64,000 bases of DNA, from contig CANLCT010000003.1 of the NCBI GenBank assembly GCA_947489195.1, positions 92,371 to 156,370 on the forward strand. The letters are read 5' to 3'. Position 1 is the stretch's first letter. Each line of letters starts with the position of its first letter. This stretch comes from an uncultured Aquimarina sp. (lineage in GTDB: Bacteria; Bacteroidota; Bacteroidia; Flavobacteriales; Flavobacteriaceae). Made by a program: the position numbers and the translations under genes. This document shows positions 36,804 to 46,352 of this stretch, piece by piece. The notes under the pieces are model-generated. The model saw only the letters and a program-made list of their open reading frames with translations. It did not search any database and was not told the origin of the DNA.

Positions 36804-36840
36804 AAAAAAGTCACTTTTAAAATTTAAAAGTGACTTTTTT
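36804..36840. terminator. Bidirectional terminator between the small gene and sdhB
   Basis: AAAAAAGTCACTTTTAAA (36804-36821) and its perfect complement (36823-36840) form an 18-bp hairpin with A-run and T-run on both strands. It can end transcripts from both sides. Confidence 0.85.
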
Positions 36841-36863
36841 ATTATGTAATATATAATTTTCTA

Positions 36864-37610
36864 CTATCCTTTTATTGTTGCAGATAAATACTCACGATTC
36901 ATACGTGCTATATTCTCTAAAGAAATTCCCTTAGGACATTCAATTTCACATGCACCAGTATTTGTACAATTACCAAATCCTTCAGCATCCATTTGAGCTA
37001 CCATAGCCTGCACCCTATCTGTAGCCTCTACTCGCCCTTGAGGCAATAATGCATATTGAGATACTTTAGCAGATGTAAACAACATTGCCGAAGCATTTTT
37101 ACAAGCAGCCACACAAGCTCCACAACCAATACAAGTTGCTGCCGAAAAAGCATCATCTGCATTATCCTTATTAATTGGAATTGCATTAGCATCAATTGTG
37201 TTCCCCGAAGTGTTTACCGAAACGTATCCTCCTGCATGTTGAATACGATCAAAAGCACTACGATCTACCATAAGATCTTTTATAACAGGAAATGCATTGG
37301 CTCTAAATGGCTCTATAAAAATAGTATCTCCATCATTAAACATACGCATATGCAACTGACATGTTGTTACTCCTCTATCTGGTCCATGAGGCTCTCCATT
37401 AATTTGCAAAGAACACATACCACAAATACCTTCGCGACAGTCATGATCAAACACCACAGGCTCTTCACCTTTATTTATAAGCTGTTCGTTTAAAACATCC
37501 AACATTTCTAAAAAAGACATATCCTCTTCAACACCATCTAATGGATAATCTACTATTTGTCCTTTGCTATTAGCATCTTTTTGACGCCATATTTTTAATA
37601 ATAATTTCAT
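36864..37610 (-). CDS. sdhB: Succinate dehydrogenase iron-sulfur subunit
   Basis: SdhB passes electrons from SdhA flavin to quinone in complex II (TCA cycle). The 248-residue protein has the [2Fe-2S] ligands in [17 protein letters not shown] plus the later Cys in TTCQLHM. The [4Fe-4S] ligands are in [15 protein letters not shown]. The [3Fe-4S] ligands are in [20 protein letters not shown]. The order sdhC-sdhA-sdhB is usual in Bacteroidetes and matches the three-subunit complex with a single membrane subunit. Confidence 0.97.
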   Translation of the reverse strand: MKLLLKIWRQKDANSKGQIVDYPLDGVEEDMSFLEMLDVLNEQLINKGEEPVVFDHDCREGICGMCSLQINGEPHGPDRGVTTCQLHMRMFNDGDTIFIEPFRANAFPVIKDLMVDRSAFDRIQHAGGYVSVNTSGNTIDANAIPINKDNADDAFSAATCIGCGACVAACKNASAMLFTSAKVSQYALLPQGRVEATDRVQAMVAQMDAEGFGNCTNTGACEIECPKGISLENIARMNREYLSATIKG

Positions 37611-37624
37611 AGTTTTTAGTTTTT

Positions 37625-37680
37625 GGTTGTTAGTTGCTCGTTGTTAGTTTTCTATTGCTATAAACTAATAACTGACAACC
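37625..37680. repeat. Inverted repeat between sdhA and sdhB
   Basis: GGTTGTTAGTT (37625-37635) pairs with AACTGACAACC (37670-37680), with one G-U pair. The loop contains a second GTTGTTAGTT copy. It may stabilise or process the mRNA between the two cistrons. Similar GTTAGT-rich hairpins could recur in the genome. Confidence 0.5.
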
Positions 37681-37685
37681 ATCAA

Positions 37686-39698
37686 CTATTTATACGAACG
37701 TGTTTTTAATTCAATATTTTTATAAACAAGATCCTCTTTATGAAGTACCGCTTCTTTAGGAGTTCCTTTATATTCCCATGCCGAAACAAATTTAAAGTTT
37801 TCATCATCACGCAATGCTTCTCCTTTTTGCTCTCCACTTTGCTCCACAGATTCTTCCCTAAAATGACCTCCGCAAGATTCATTTCTTATCAACGCGTCTT
37901 TTGCAAATAATTCTCCTAATTCTAAGAAATCCGCTACACGCCCAGCTTTTTCCAACTCCGTATTTAAACTATCGGCACTACCTGGTATATTTACGTTTTC
38001 CCAGAAATCCGCACGTAAAGCCTCTATCTCTTTCATTGCAGCCTCTAAATCAGCTGCATTACGAGACATTCCACATTTATTCCACATGATTTTACCTAAT
38101 TTCTTATGGTAATAATCTACAGAATTTTTCCCCTTAGCGTTCATTAACTTTTGGATACGTCCCTTAACATCTGCTTCTGCTTTTTCAAATTCAGGAGTAT
38201 CTGTTGGAATTTTACCAGTACGAATATCATCCGCTAAGTAATCACCTATGGTATATGGCAACACAAAATAACCATCTGCCAAACCTTGCATTAACGCCGA
38301 AGCTCCTAATCGGTTAGCTCCATGGTCAGAAAAGTTTGCCTCTCCTGCTGCATAGCATCCAGGAATAGTTGTTTGCAAGTTATAATCAACCCACAAACCT
38401 CCCATAGTATAATGCACCGCAGGATAAATCATCATTGGTGTTTTGTATGGGTTTTCATCAACAATCTTTTCATACATCTGAAAAAGATTACCGTATTTAT
38501 TTTCGATAACTGCCTCTCCTAATTCCAATATCTTTTCGGCACTAGGATTGCTAATTCCGCTTGTTAAGGCTTTTTCCTTTCCATATCGTTGAATGGCAGC
38601 AGCAAAATCTAAATATACTGCTTCTCCTGTTTTATTTACCCCAAATCCAGCATCGCAACGCTCTTTAGCTGCTCGAGATGCCACATCACGTGGCACTAAA
38701 TTACCAAATGCAGGATAACGACGCTCCAAATAATAATCTCTATCAGCTTCTGCCAACTGCGTTGGTTTTAATTTACCTGTTCTAATAGCTTCAGCATCTT
38801 CTTTCTTTTTAGGCACCCAAATACGACCATCATTACGCAATGATTCTGACATTAATGTCAACTTTGATTGGTGATCCCCTGATACAGGAATACATGTTGG
38901 ATGTATTTGCGTATAGCATGGATTGGCAAAATACGCTCCTCTTCGGTGTGCTCTCCAAGCCGCCATTACATTACTTCCCATAGCATTGGTACTTAAAAAG
39001 AATACATTTCCGTACCCTCCTGTTGCCAATACCACAGCATGTGCCGAATGCCTTTCAATAGCTCCTGTTACTAAATTACGAGCAATAATGCCTCGTGCTT
39101 TTCCGTCAACTAACACTAAATCTAGCATTTCATGACGATTAAAAGCTTGTATTTTCCCTCTATTAATTTGACGGTTCATTGCCGAATAGGCTCCTAATAA
39201 CAATTGCTGACCTGTTTGCCCTTTGGCATAAAAGGTACGTGATACTAGCACCCCTCCAAAAGAACGGTTATCTAACAAACCACCATATTCACGTGCAAAA
39301 GGAACACCCTGAGCTACACATTGGTCAATAATATTACCCGACACCTCAGCTAAACGATATACGTTTGCCTCTCTAGAGCGGTAATCACCACCTTTTACCG
39401 TATCGTAAAACAAACGATAATTAGAATCACCATCACCTTGGTAATTTTTTGCCGCATTGATTCCTCCTTGAGCAGCAATAGAATGCGCTCTACGTGGAGA
39501 ATCTTGGTAGCAAAATGTTTTTACATTATACCCTAATTCTGCCAATGAAGCAGCAGCACTACCTCCGGCAAGACCGGTACCTACTACAATTACGTCTATA
39601 TTACGCTTGTTCGCAGGGTTAACTAAATTAATTTTATTTTTATGATTTGTCCACTTATCAGCTAATGGACCTTCTGGAATTTTTGAATCTAATGCCAT
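37686..39698 (-). CDS. sdhA: Succinate dehydrogenase flavoprotein subunit
   Basis: SdhA oxidises succinate to fumarate and carries covalent FAD. The 670-residue protein has the FAD-binding [20 protein letters not shown] near residue 34. The flavin-linking His lies in [20 protein letters not shown]. Substrate-site segments include [20 protein letters not shown] and [20 protein letters not shown], plus [19 protein letters not shown]. It lies between sdhC (12-base gap) and sdhB. Confidence 0.97.
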   Translation of the reverse strand: MALDSKIPEGPLADKWTNHKNKINLVNPANKRNIDVIVVGTGLAGGSAAASLAELGYNVKTFCYQDSPRRAHSIAAQGGINAAKNYQGDGDSNYRLFYDTVKGGDYRSREANVYRLAEVSGNIIDQCVAQGVPFAREYGGLLDNRSFGGVLVSRTFYAKGQTGQQLLLGAYSAMNRQINRGKIQAFNRHEMLDLVLVDGKARGIIARNLVTGAIERHSAHAVVLATGGYGNVFFLSTNAMGSNVMAAWRAHRRGAYFANPCYTQIHPTCIPVSGDHQSKLTLMSESLRNDGRIWVPKKKEDAEAIRTGKLKPTQLAEADRDYYLERRYPAFGNLVPRDVASRAAKERCDAGFGVNKTGEAVYLDFAAAIQRYGKEKALTSGISNPSAEKILELGEAVIENKYGNLFQMYEKIVDENPYKTPMMIYPAVHYTMGGLWVDYNLQTTIPGCYAAGEANFSDHGANRLGASALMQGLADGYFVLPYTIGDYLADDIRTGKIPTDTPEFEKAEADVKGRIQKLMNAKGKNSVDYYHKKLGKIMWNKCGMSRNAADLEAAMKEIEALRADFWENVNIPGSADSLNTELEKAGRVADFLELGELFAKDALIRNESCGGHFREESVEQSGEQKGEALRDDENFKFVSAWEYKGTPKEAVLHKEDLVYKNIELKTRSYK

Positions 39699-39710
39699 AT
39701 TGTTATGTGA

Positions 39711-40370
39711 TTAGTGGTTAAAATGATGAAATAATGCAATAAAAATGAATCCAACCGGAATAACAATTGCAAATGCTTTAGCAAATTTTTGAATGCCTGC
39801 AGAGTATTTATTGTTTACTCCGACAGATTGAAAAGAAGAGGCAAACCCGTGCAATAAATGTAATGCTAAAAACACAAAGGAAATACAATACAATCCTGTA
39901 CGTATTGGATCTACAAATTTATGCTGTAGTTCACCATAATATCTAGTGGCCACCTCTGGATTTGTTTCTACATATTTATATATGATTTCGGGTACCCAAA
40001 AATCGTAAAAATGAAGTCCTAAAAAAGCCAATACGGCAATTCCAGAATAAATCATGTTACGTGACATCCATGAAGCGTTAGCCGCCCCATTATAATTAGC
40101 ATACTTTATTGATCGCGCTCCTTTATTTTTTATTTCTAAAACAAAGCCCATTATAAAATGAAATACCACACCAAATATTAAAACTGGCTGCAATGCAAAC
40201 TGCACCAAAGGGTTTGTTCCCATAAAATGAGACGCTGTATTAAAGGCATCTTCACTAAAAACGGAAGTCAAATTAATAGTAAAATGCTGTAAAAGAAAGA
40301 ACACTAGAAAAAGCCCGGATAAGGCCATAGCTACTTTCCTTGCAATCGAAGATCGGATAAGTCCACTCAT
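39711..40370 (-). CDS. sdhC: Succinate dehydrogenase cytochrome b subunit
   Basis: SdhC anchors complex II and binds heme b and quinone. The protein has five hydrophobic helices and opens MSGLIRSSIARKVAMALSGL. Helix histidines (FFLLQHFTINL, FHFIMGFVLEIK, FLGLHFYDFWV, LALHLLHGFASSF) are candidate heme ligands. I start at 40370 (219 residues). The longer TTG frame at 40427 would begin exactly on the -33 element of the promoter, so it cannot be translated. Confidence 0.92.
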   Translation of the reverse strand: MSGLIRSSIARKVAMALSGLFLVFFLLQHFTINLTSVFSEDAFNTASHFMGTNPLVQFALQPVLIFGVVFHFIMGFVLEIKNKGARSIKYANYNGAANASWMSRNMIYSGIAVLAFLGLHFYDFWVPEIIYKYVETNPEVATRYYGELQHKFVDPIRTGLYCISFVFLALHLLHGFASSFQSVGVNNKYSAGIQKFAKAFAIVIPVGFIFIALFHHFNH

Positions 40371-40396
40371 TAGTTTATTGTTAAAATAATATCCCA

Positions 40397-40427
40397 CAAA
40401 AATAACCTCGAAAAGGTTTTTGTACAA
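40397..40427 (-). promoter_or_regulatory. sdhCAB promoter (TTG-N20-TATTTTTG)
   Basis: On the reverse strand TTG (40425-40427) is followed after 20 bases by TATTTTTG (40397-40404). This fits both halves of the Bacteroidetes sigma-ABfr consensus and is the best promoter in the window. It ends 26 bases before the sdhC ATG. The 40428-40656 stretch further upstream is AT-rich and otherwise empty. Confidence 0.75.
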
Positions 40428-40656
40428 GCTTTTAAAAGGGTTTAATACTTGTTTAAACTAATTATGGATAACAAATTTTCTTTAATTTTACACTAATCTC
40501 AATTAAAACCCAATATACTTAAGTATCATCACTTAGTTTCCTTTATTTTTACAATAAAACTAAACAATTCACAAAAATGAATTTTAAAAAATTAATTATA
40601 AATACTTCAAAACAATATCCTTTGATAATTTATATGAATTCAACAGATAAATAGCG

Positions 40657-41475
40657 CTAATCATTTAAAATTGATCTTTTATATTTATAATTCAATTCAT
40701 TAGCGGTTTTTTCTCCATTAATAAGCTTTCCTTTGCTTCCCCCTCCTTGTTTAAAATCTGGTATTGCTAATTTCTTATTTACACAAACACGAGTGTAATA
40801 TTCTTCTTTTGATGGATGTAATGGATAAGCTGCATTATAAATTTCGTCCCATTTATGTTGAGAAATTATTTCTTGTATAATTCCAACACAATCTATTCGG
40901 TGGATTAAATTTACTGGCGCTAATGGATTAGGAATTTGTTTACGTTTGGACATCATTGTTGCTGGATGCCTTCGTTCATCAACTAAACCCGCAAAACGAA
41001 GAATTGTGGTTTTAAAATGAGTATTCTCCTTTAAAAGCCCCTCCACTACAGCTAATTGTTTTCCTGCTACACTTTCAGAATCTGGAGGTGTTTCGTTAGT
41101 TATTTCTCTACTATTTTCTGCATCAGCAAAAACAGATGTTGAACCAATAAACAACACATACTTAATTGATGAGGCTTCAATATAAGGAAGCAATCGCTCA
41201 ATTTTAGCTACATAATTACTCGATGGGTTTCGGCGCAGGCCTGGCGGTATATTTAGAATAAGCACCTCAGAATATTCTAAAAGCGCCTTAACCTCGCCAA
41301 TTACCTCAACTTCGTTCATTTGCACTTTAAACACATTATAACCTTCTGCTTTAAGCAAATCAAACTTACTATTACTTGTAGTACTGCCTTTTACTTTGTA
41401 ACCCTGTGTTACTAAATCATTGGCTAAAGGCTTACCTAACCACCCCAAACCTAATATTGAAATATTCATTAACAT
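40657..41475 (-). CDS. NAD(P)-binding Rossmann protein, YeeZ-like
   Basis: The 272-residue protein has a Rossmann start ISILGLGWLGKPLANDLV and KVKGSTTSNSKFDLLKAEGY for the cofactor. LLNIPPGLRR-like ILNIPPGLRRNPSSNYVAKI and YVLFIGSTSVFADAENSREI follow. This is an extended-SDR/epimerase fold similar to YeeZ, without a clear Tyr-x-x-x-Lys catalytic pair. Substrate unknown. The start may be MNISIL (two codons in). Confidence 0.8.
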   Translation of the reverse strand: MLMNISILGLGWLGKPLANDLVTQGYKVKGSTTSNSKFDLLKAEGYNVFKVQMNEVEVIGEVKALLEYSEVLILNIPPGLRRNPSSNYVAKIERLLPYIEASSIKYVLFIGSTSVFADAENSREITNETPPDSESVAGKQLAVVEGLLKENTHFKTTILRFAGLVDERRHPATMMSKRKQIPNPLAPVNLIHRIDCVGIIQEIISQHKWDEIYNAAYPLHPSKEEYYTRVCVNKKLAIPDFKQGGGSKGKLINGEKTANELNYKYKRSILND

Positions 41476-41845
41476 TTATATATATGATTGTGCAATTTAT
41501 AACTAAAAATTCCGATCACAATACGCTTCTTTTTTCAACATAACATTTATGGTATTTATTGTATAGTGCAATTACAAAAATAAGATCTTGACCTTATCCC
41601 AATACATTGTAAAATAACATTCATAAAAGCTCCTCCTTTTTTATATTATACAGACACAACACGCTATCTTATGCAAAATAAATCAAATTACAATTATAAA
41701 TATCGGCTTCACAATTTGTTTTTATTTGCAAAAAAACAGATTAAAATTAAGTGCTAATTATAGATAAAATGAATATTTTAAGGTTAAAGTGTTTCATATC
41801 TCATTAAAAATCAATATATTTAAGTTTAACTTAAAGTAATCAGAT
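41476..41845. other. 370-base AT-rich gap
   Basis: No gene is visible. A short inverted repeat TTTAAG/CTTAAA lies at about 41819-41835, just before the CBS gene. TATATTTA at about 41814 is a near-consensus -7 box. Confidence 0.3.
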
Positions 41846-42313
41846 ATGGGGATTTCAAATTTTATGGGAGAGAGGGCTAAGCCTAAAAAGGGTATGGATG
41901 TAGCAATAACGGTGTCAGATTATATGACCAAAAAGTTAATTTCATTTTCGCCTCAATTGACATTATTAGAAACTATGGAAACACTTGTTCGTAATGAAAT
42001 TACAGGAGGTCCAGTAGTTAATGATAAAAGAGAATTAATCGGAATGATTTCCGAAAGTGATTGTATGAAACAATTAAGCGATAGTCGTTATTTTAATATG
42101 CCTATGAGTACTGAAATTGTTGAAAAATACATGTCGACAATTGTTGAAACTATAGAAAGCAGCGCTAGTATATTTGAAGCTGCTGAACAATTTTACAAAA
42201 GTCCATACAAACGTTTTCCAGTAATGGAAGGCAACAAATTAGTGGGACAAATAAGCCAGCATGATATCATATTAGCTGCACTACATTTAAATTCTCAAAA
42301 CTGGGGACATTAG
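41846..42313 (+). CDS. CBS-domain pair protein
   Basis: The 155-residue soluble protein is built of two CBS motifs: ITVSDYMTKKLISFSPQLTL with GGPVVNDKRELIGMISESDC, and IVEKYMSTIVETIESSASIF with FPVMEGNKLVGQISQHDIIL. CBS pairs bind adenine nucleotides and regulate partners. None is fused here, so its partner is unknown. The basic N-terminus (FMGERAKPKKGMD) may be a short tail. Confidence 0.88.
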   Translation: MGISNFMGERAKPKKGMDVAITVSDYMTKKLISFSPQLTLLETMETLVRNEITGGPVVNDKRELIGMISESDCMKQLSDSRYFNMPMSTEIVEKYMSTIVETIESSASIFEAAEQFYKSPYKRFPVMEGNKLVGQISQHDIILAALHLNSQNWGH

Positions 42314-42367
42314 AATGAGTAACTAAATGTATTTTACTCTGCTGCTATTACCACAAAAATATTCGAA

Positions 42368-42718
42368 CTAAACATTACGCTTAACTAAAGCATAATAGTC
42401 ATTATCCAAAGGCAAATAGCCTTGATCATATACAAAATAATATATTTTACCTGCTTTTGTTGTGTAGGTACTAGTATGTAAATTAAAATCAAAACCACTA
42501 GAAGCTAATTTGCTTTTAGTGGTTTTGATTTTATCATTAGGATTTAACGAAGTTAAAATCCTGTAATTTTTTCGAAGTTGATTATTCGTATTTCGAATCA
42601 AATTAGTTACATCCTTATTTTGCTTATTGTTATATGAGTTTCTGCAATAATCTGAACAGAAACGCTTATCGGAACGACCAATTATTTTTTCTCCACACTC
42701 AGGGCAACTTTTATTCAT
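42368..42718 (-). CDS. Small zinc-ribbon protein (DUF2116-like)
   Basis: The 116-residue protein begins with a treble-clef-like zinc ribbon: CPECGEKIIGRSDKRFCSDYC, with CxxC and CxxxC ligands. NSYNNKQNKDVTNLIRNTNN forms a polar helix, and the C-terminus AGKIYYFVYDQGYLPLDNDY is conserved-looking. DNA or RNA binding is plausible but not shown. Confidence 0.7.
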   Translation of the reverse strand: MNKSCPECGEKIIGRSDKRFCSDYCRNSYNNKQNKDVTNLIRNTNNQLRKNYRILTSLNPNDKIKTTKSKLASSGFDFNLHTSTYTTKAGKIYYFVYDQGYLPLDNDYYALVKRNV

Positions 42719-42774
42719 ATTTTACTGTATTTAAATTAAATATACAATTTTACAGTAAAAGAAAGGCGCCTCTA

Positions 42775-44394
42775 TTAATTCCTCATTAATTTAGTTGTAT
42801 ACATACCGCTATCGGTAATTGTTTTAACTACATATACTCCACTTGACAATCCTCGTACAGAAAAACGTAATGATTTTTCATCAACATTTTCAAACAACAA
42901 TACCTCACTCCCCAAAAGGTTATATACCGTAATTGTTTTGATCAACTCGTCAGCACTTTCCACTTGTAAAGATTCTCTTGTTGGATTTGGAGAAATATTT
43001 ACTCCTTTAGCCTCAGCCACATCTTCAAAATCAGGTATTGATAATGTCCCCCCTCCATCAAGATTTATACAGTTTGGTATAGGATTTGATAAAATTGGCT
43101 CTAAATAATCTAGCTTCCACTGTTCAACAGAAATCCAATCATTAGTTAAAATACCACCAGTATCACCAGAATTAGGATTCATTGCCCAAAAAGTATAATG
43201 CAATTTCTTTTCTTTAATGAAATCAATAAATTTTTGAAACCAGATTTCATCCTTACCACCTCTTCCCTGTATACCTAGTTCGCCTATCAATAAAGGTGAC
43301 GTTTTATTTGTATGTAAAAAGTTAAATTGATCTTCCCAAATACCTGGCATATTTTCAGGAAAATCGGTAGCAGAAAACCACTCTTGATCAAAAACCCTTG
43401 GTCCATACTCATGCGGTGAGTACATCAATTTTTTTGGATTACTTAAACGCACAGGATAATCACGTGCTCCTTGTAAATTTCCTCCCCACCAGTATGATGT
43501 CAACTCACCATCTGGCTTAATATATGCCTCAATACCTTCAACTAAAATTAATACATTTGGATTTGCTTCTAATATCGCATTACCACACTTTTCTGCTGCT
43601 AATCGCCAATCGAATGCATCACCTGTTCCCCATCGAGCTCCGGCCGGATTATCAATTTTACCATTAGGCTCGTTATTGATATCCATACCAATAACTGCAC
43701 TCTTGTCTTTGTAGCGCTCTGTTAAAAACACCCAGTCGTCAATCCACTGCTGTTCTGTAGTAGCTGCTATTATAGTATCTTTTTGTAAAGGCTTACCATC
43801 ACTTCCAATAATTTTGTTGCCATTCTCATCTAATACATCTTCTTTTATAAAGATATCTTCGGTATACCAAAGCTTTTCAATTAAATAAGCATCAGGATTA
43901 CGAGAGTGACAATCTAGAATTATCTTTAAATCATTTTCTTGACACCAATCAACTATGTAATCCATAATATCAATTGGTTTTAAATCTTTTCCTGTAACTT
44001 TTTTACTTATTTCTAAGTTTGAAAACGGTCCAACTTCGGGTATTCCTTTATATGAAAATGGATCTTGAACCCAAGCATTAGGGTCTTGAAAATCGGCCCC
44101 CTCCCTTAACATTCCGTTATGCCAAGGCAATCGAATACAGTTAAAGCCTAATTCTTTTATATGCATCAGCATCCCATCAACATCTCTGGCATACAAACCA
44201 TGAGGTATACTAATCTGAGTTTCGAACCCAAACCAGTTTACTCCTGCCAATATAACTTCATTTCCTGCTGCGTCAACTAAGGTATTCCCTTCAGCAGTTA
44301 ACCAGTTGGGTTCGCAATTTTGTTGAGCCCTCGCTAATCCTAGCGATAAAAATGCAGATGCTATAAATGATACTAGTGTAATCTTTTTATTCAT
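42775..44394 (-). CDS. Secreted GH5 cellulase with T9SS sorting domain
   Basis: This secreted endoglucanase has a signal peptide from the ATG at 44394 (ITLVSFIASAFLSLGLARAQ). GH5 catalytic domain about 25-440: VILAGVNWFGFETQ, LGFNCIRLPWHNGML, the acid/base in VIGMDINNEPNGK, SPHEYGPRVFDQEW, and the nucleophile in LLIGELGIQGRGG. The C-terminus is a T9SS type A CTD (VNISPNPTRESLQVESADEL ... YTTKLMRN). It probably cleaves cellulose or other beta-glucans at the cell surface, complementing the GH9 enzyme. A -7 box directly upstream supports the shorter start over the TTG at 44412. Confidence 0.93.
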   Translation of the reverse strand: MNKKITLVSFIASAFLSLGLARAQQNCEPNWLTAEGNTLVDAAGNEVILAGVNWFGFETQISIPHGLYARDVDGMLMHIKELGFNCIRLPWHNGMLREGADFQDPNAWVQDPFSYKGIPEVGPFSNLEISKKVTGKDLKPIDIMDYIVDWCQENDLKIILDCHSRNPDAYLIEKLWYTEDIFIKEDVLDENGNKIIGSDGKPLQKDTIIAATTEQQWIDDWVFLTERYKDKSAVIGMDINNEPNGKIDNPAGARWGTGDAFDWRLAAEKCGNAILEANPNVLILVEGIEAYIKPDGELTSYWWGGNLQGARDYPVRLSNPKKLMYSPHEYGPRVFDQEWFSATDFPENMPGIWEDQFNFLHTNKTSPLLIGELGIQGRGGKDEIWFQKFIDFIKEKKLHYTFWAMNPNSGDTGGILTNDWISVEQWKLDYLEPILSNPIPNCINLDGGGTLSIPDFEDVAEAKGVNISPNPTRESLQVESADELIKTITVYNLLGSEVLLFENVDEKSLRFSVRGLSSGVYVVKTITDSGMYTTKLMRN

Positions 44395-44413
44395 AGTTGG
44401 TAGATTTGTCAAA

Positions 44414-44421
44414 CAAAAATA
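44414..44421 (-). promoter_or_regulatory. Bacteroidetes -7 promoter element of the GH5 gene
   Basis: On the reverse strand TATTTTTG (44414-44421) matches TAnnTTTG and lies 19 bases before the ATG. No clear -33 TTG stands at the usual distance. Confidence 0.5.
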
Positions 44422-44899
44422 AGTTTAGTACTACTTCTTTTTTTTTTTAACACCAACATTCTGATTAAATGCATTTATAACTCGACAAACATATGTTTTT
44501 TTGTAAGAAAGTTCTATTCCCAAACTCTCAAAGTCGGGTTAATCGATGAATTATTGAATTTTTGAAAAATTTACGAAAACATTTTCGCAACCTGCTTAAC
44601 AAACTAAGATGAAAAGTTTTACATGAATATTTGACTTGGTAACAATCTCATTAAAATGCATAAATAAGAAGACTAAAATTTATACTATTTTGAAGAGTAA
44701 GTAAATTTAAGTTCCTAACAAAAAATTAAAGCAATTGATCCAATATAAATCTTTTGCTTTTTATACTTTACATCTAAATATTACTTAGAATTATTTATTG
44801 AAGGACCGAGCATTATCAACAGTAATGAACCAGTTATTTCGAATAAAAAATTAAAAAAAGAAATCACACTTTTAAAAGTTTTTTCATTTTAAAAAATAA

Positions 44900-45179
44900 T
44901 TAACTCTTACATTTTTCTCTTAAAAAGCTTATATATTCTAATAAATTTTTATACAAACCTGATATTCCAATTGGAATTCCATCTGGAGTTGGCATATAAT
45001 TAATAAACTTAAACCAACTTTTTTAAAAATAAAAAGTCATTCTCAAGTTTATTTAAATCTAAATAATCAATTCTATAAAACATATTCTTATTTAAATCGG
45101 TTAAATCTTGAACCTGACAATACAGATTTGAATCTTAAATTCGTGCTATCGAATAAACAATAAACTGTGAAGCAATTCT
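44900..45179 (-). pseudogene. Decayed gene remnant: one stop codon and one frameshift
   Basis: The reverse strand keeps a protein-like text across two lesions. Part 1 reads IASQFIVYSIARI, then a TAA at 45135-45137, then DSNLYCQVQDLTDLNKNMFY and RIDYLDLNKLENDFLFLKK. A one-base slip in an A6 run (45019-45024) breaks the frame. Part 2 continues SWFKFINYMPTPDGIPIGIS and GLYKNLLEYISFLREKCKS to a TAA. The 5' end is missing. I do not recognise the family. Position beside the RHS island fits an abandoned effector or immunity gene, but that is a guess. Between 44422 and 44899 I see no gene except a short plus-strand frame (44742-44893, ending KEITLLKVFSF) that may also be a relic. Confidence 0.6.
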
Positions 45180-45203
45180 CTAAATGAATAATGACTACAA
45201 AGC

Positions 45204-45239
45204 AAAAAGCTATCTAATTTTGTTTAGATAGCTTTTTTT
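45204..45239. terminator. Terminator after the PEGA-domain gene
   Basis: AAAAAGCTATCTAA (45204-45217) pairs with TTAGATAGCTTTTT across a short loop. A/T runs flank both sides, so it can work in both directions. It ends the leftward RHS-side transcript. Confidence 0.8.
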
Positions 45240-45250
45240 ATTTTACAATT

Positions 45251-45724
45251 TTAATTTAGTTTACTCAACTGTCCTACTTTTTGCCAAGTAGGGTCAACAT
45301 CTAAACTTACAGCTACATATACATTATTATGTTTCTTGAATTTTAATGCCGTTTTGCTAGAAAATTTAGCATCTATTTCTGTAGCAGATAATTTGAACAT
45401 TGCTCCTGTTGCTGGATCAACAATTAAACCTATGATACCACCAAAAGCTATGTTACCAATATACCAAGCATTAAACTTTTTAGTAAGCTGAGTTGTATAG
45501 GGTTCATACCCATCTAATTTGATAAGTACATCATAATTTTGATTTCTTTTTAGGTTTTGTTCCAGTGGCGTTTTACCTACCTCTATTTCATTAATAAATA
45601 CCGTTGCCGAATCTGGTGTTGATATAAAATTTATCTTTTGCCTTGATCCCGAAACAATTGTAGCACATGATACGGTTAACAACACACTACACAATAGCAA
45701 GCATTTTGTAAATCCTTTTTTCAT
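45251..45724 (-). CDS. PEGA-domain lipoprotein
   Basis: The 157-residue lipoprotein (LLLCSVLLTVSCATIVSG, Cys about 20) has a PEGA-type domain: NFISTPDSATVFINEIEVGK, PLEQNLKRNQNYDVLIKLDG, YEPYTTQL. A hydrophobic stretch (WYIGNIAFGGIIGLIVDPAT) follows, suggesting a membrane-close hairpin. PEGA domains bind surface structures. It is 7 bases behind the neighbour lipoprotein gene, so the two are cotranscribed. Confidence 0.8.
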   Translation of the reverse strand: MKKGFTKCLLLCSVLLTVSCATIVSGSRQKINFISTPDSATVFINEIEVGKTPLEQNLKRNQNYDVLIKLDGYEPYTTQLTKKFNAWYIGNIAFGGIIGLIVDPATGAMFKLSATEIDAKFSSKTALKFKKHNNVYVAVSLDVDPTWQKVGQLSKLN

Positions 45725-45731
45725 AAATATA

Positions 45732-46130
45732 TTAATCTAGTTTTAATTTAATTTGTTTTAATTTAGTAACATCACCGTTGTGTTTGTACAAATCTATTTT
45801 TAAACGGTAACATGAACTCCATAAATCTGGTTTCTTTTTATCATTAATTTTTACAATATTTGCCCCATTTTCTCTTGCTAACTTTCGCGCTCGATTCATC
45901 ATACTATTAAAATTACAATCTGTAGAAAAACCCGAGTCTTGAAATCGTAAATCACCTACTTTTAATATATCGGACGGCAATGTATCCGTTACATCCAATA
46001 AAGCTACCTTATCATCTAAACTTAATTTTGTTTGTTTATTCGGAAAATTCGAAGTGATTTTTGGGCTACAACCTGCTAATAACAGCAAGCCTAACAAAGA
46101 CCTTAAAATTCCTTTTTGTATTCGTTTCAT
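45732..46130 (-). CDS. Small hypothetical lipoprotein
   Basis: The 132-residue lipoprotein (LLGLLLLAGCSPKITSN, Cys about 21) has a compact C-terminal domain, KVGDLRFQDSGFSTDCNFNS then MMNRARKLARENGANIVKIN and WSSCYRLKIDLYK. The two cysteines may pair. The NGANIVKI stretch resembles small outer-membrane stress lipoproteins, but I do not recognise a family. It probably forms an operon with the PEGA gene. Confidence 0.65.
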   Translation of the reverse strand: MKRIQKGILRSLLGLLLLAGCSPKITSNFPNKQTKLSLDDKVALLDVTDTLPSDILKVGDLRFQDSGFSTDCNFNSMMNRARKLARENGANIVKINDKKKPDLWSSCYRLKIDLYKHNGDVTKLKQIKLKLD

Positions 46131-46204
46131 AAATTTGTATTTTTTTTAACCCCAACAATGTCTTTACTACTATTGTTGGGACTATTGTTTTTGTTATCTA
46201 TTTT

Positions 46205-46352
46205 ATTTGCCGCTCTTTGTTTTCGCGAGCGAGACGCTCGCGCCAGCTTGGGGGATACCTGCTCCTGTAAGCCGATATCGGTAGACCTACTACCATCTTT
46301 ATTTTCAGTTACGAGAATCTTACGATCCTCTCACAGTACACCTAGCACCAGC
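46205..46352 (-). other. GC-rich, hairpin-rich noncoding element beside the RHS gene cluster
   Basis: This stretch is much richer in G and C than its surroundings. Several hairpins follow one another on the reverse strand: CCTAGC/GCTAGG over the stop of the 46352 gene; GAGGATC-GTAA-GATTCTC with a GNRA-type loop; GGTAG/CTACC; CCGATATCGG; and GCGAGCG-TCT-CGCTCGC. The text ACTGTGAGAGGA recalls the domain V-VI junction of group II introns, but no complete domain V is seen. A plus-strand 79-codon frame here (46116-46355) is not convincing. Confidence 0.5.
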
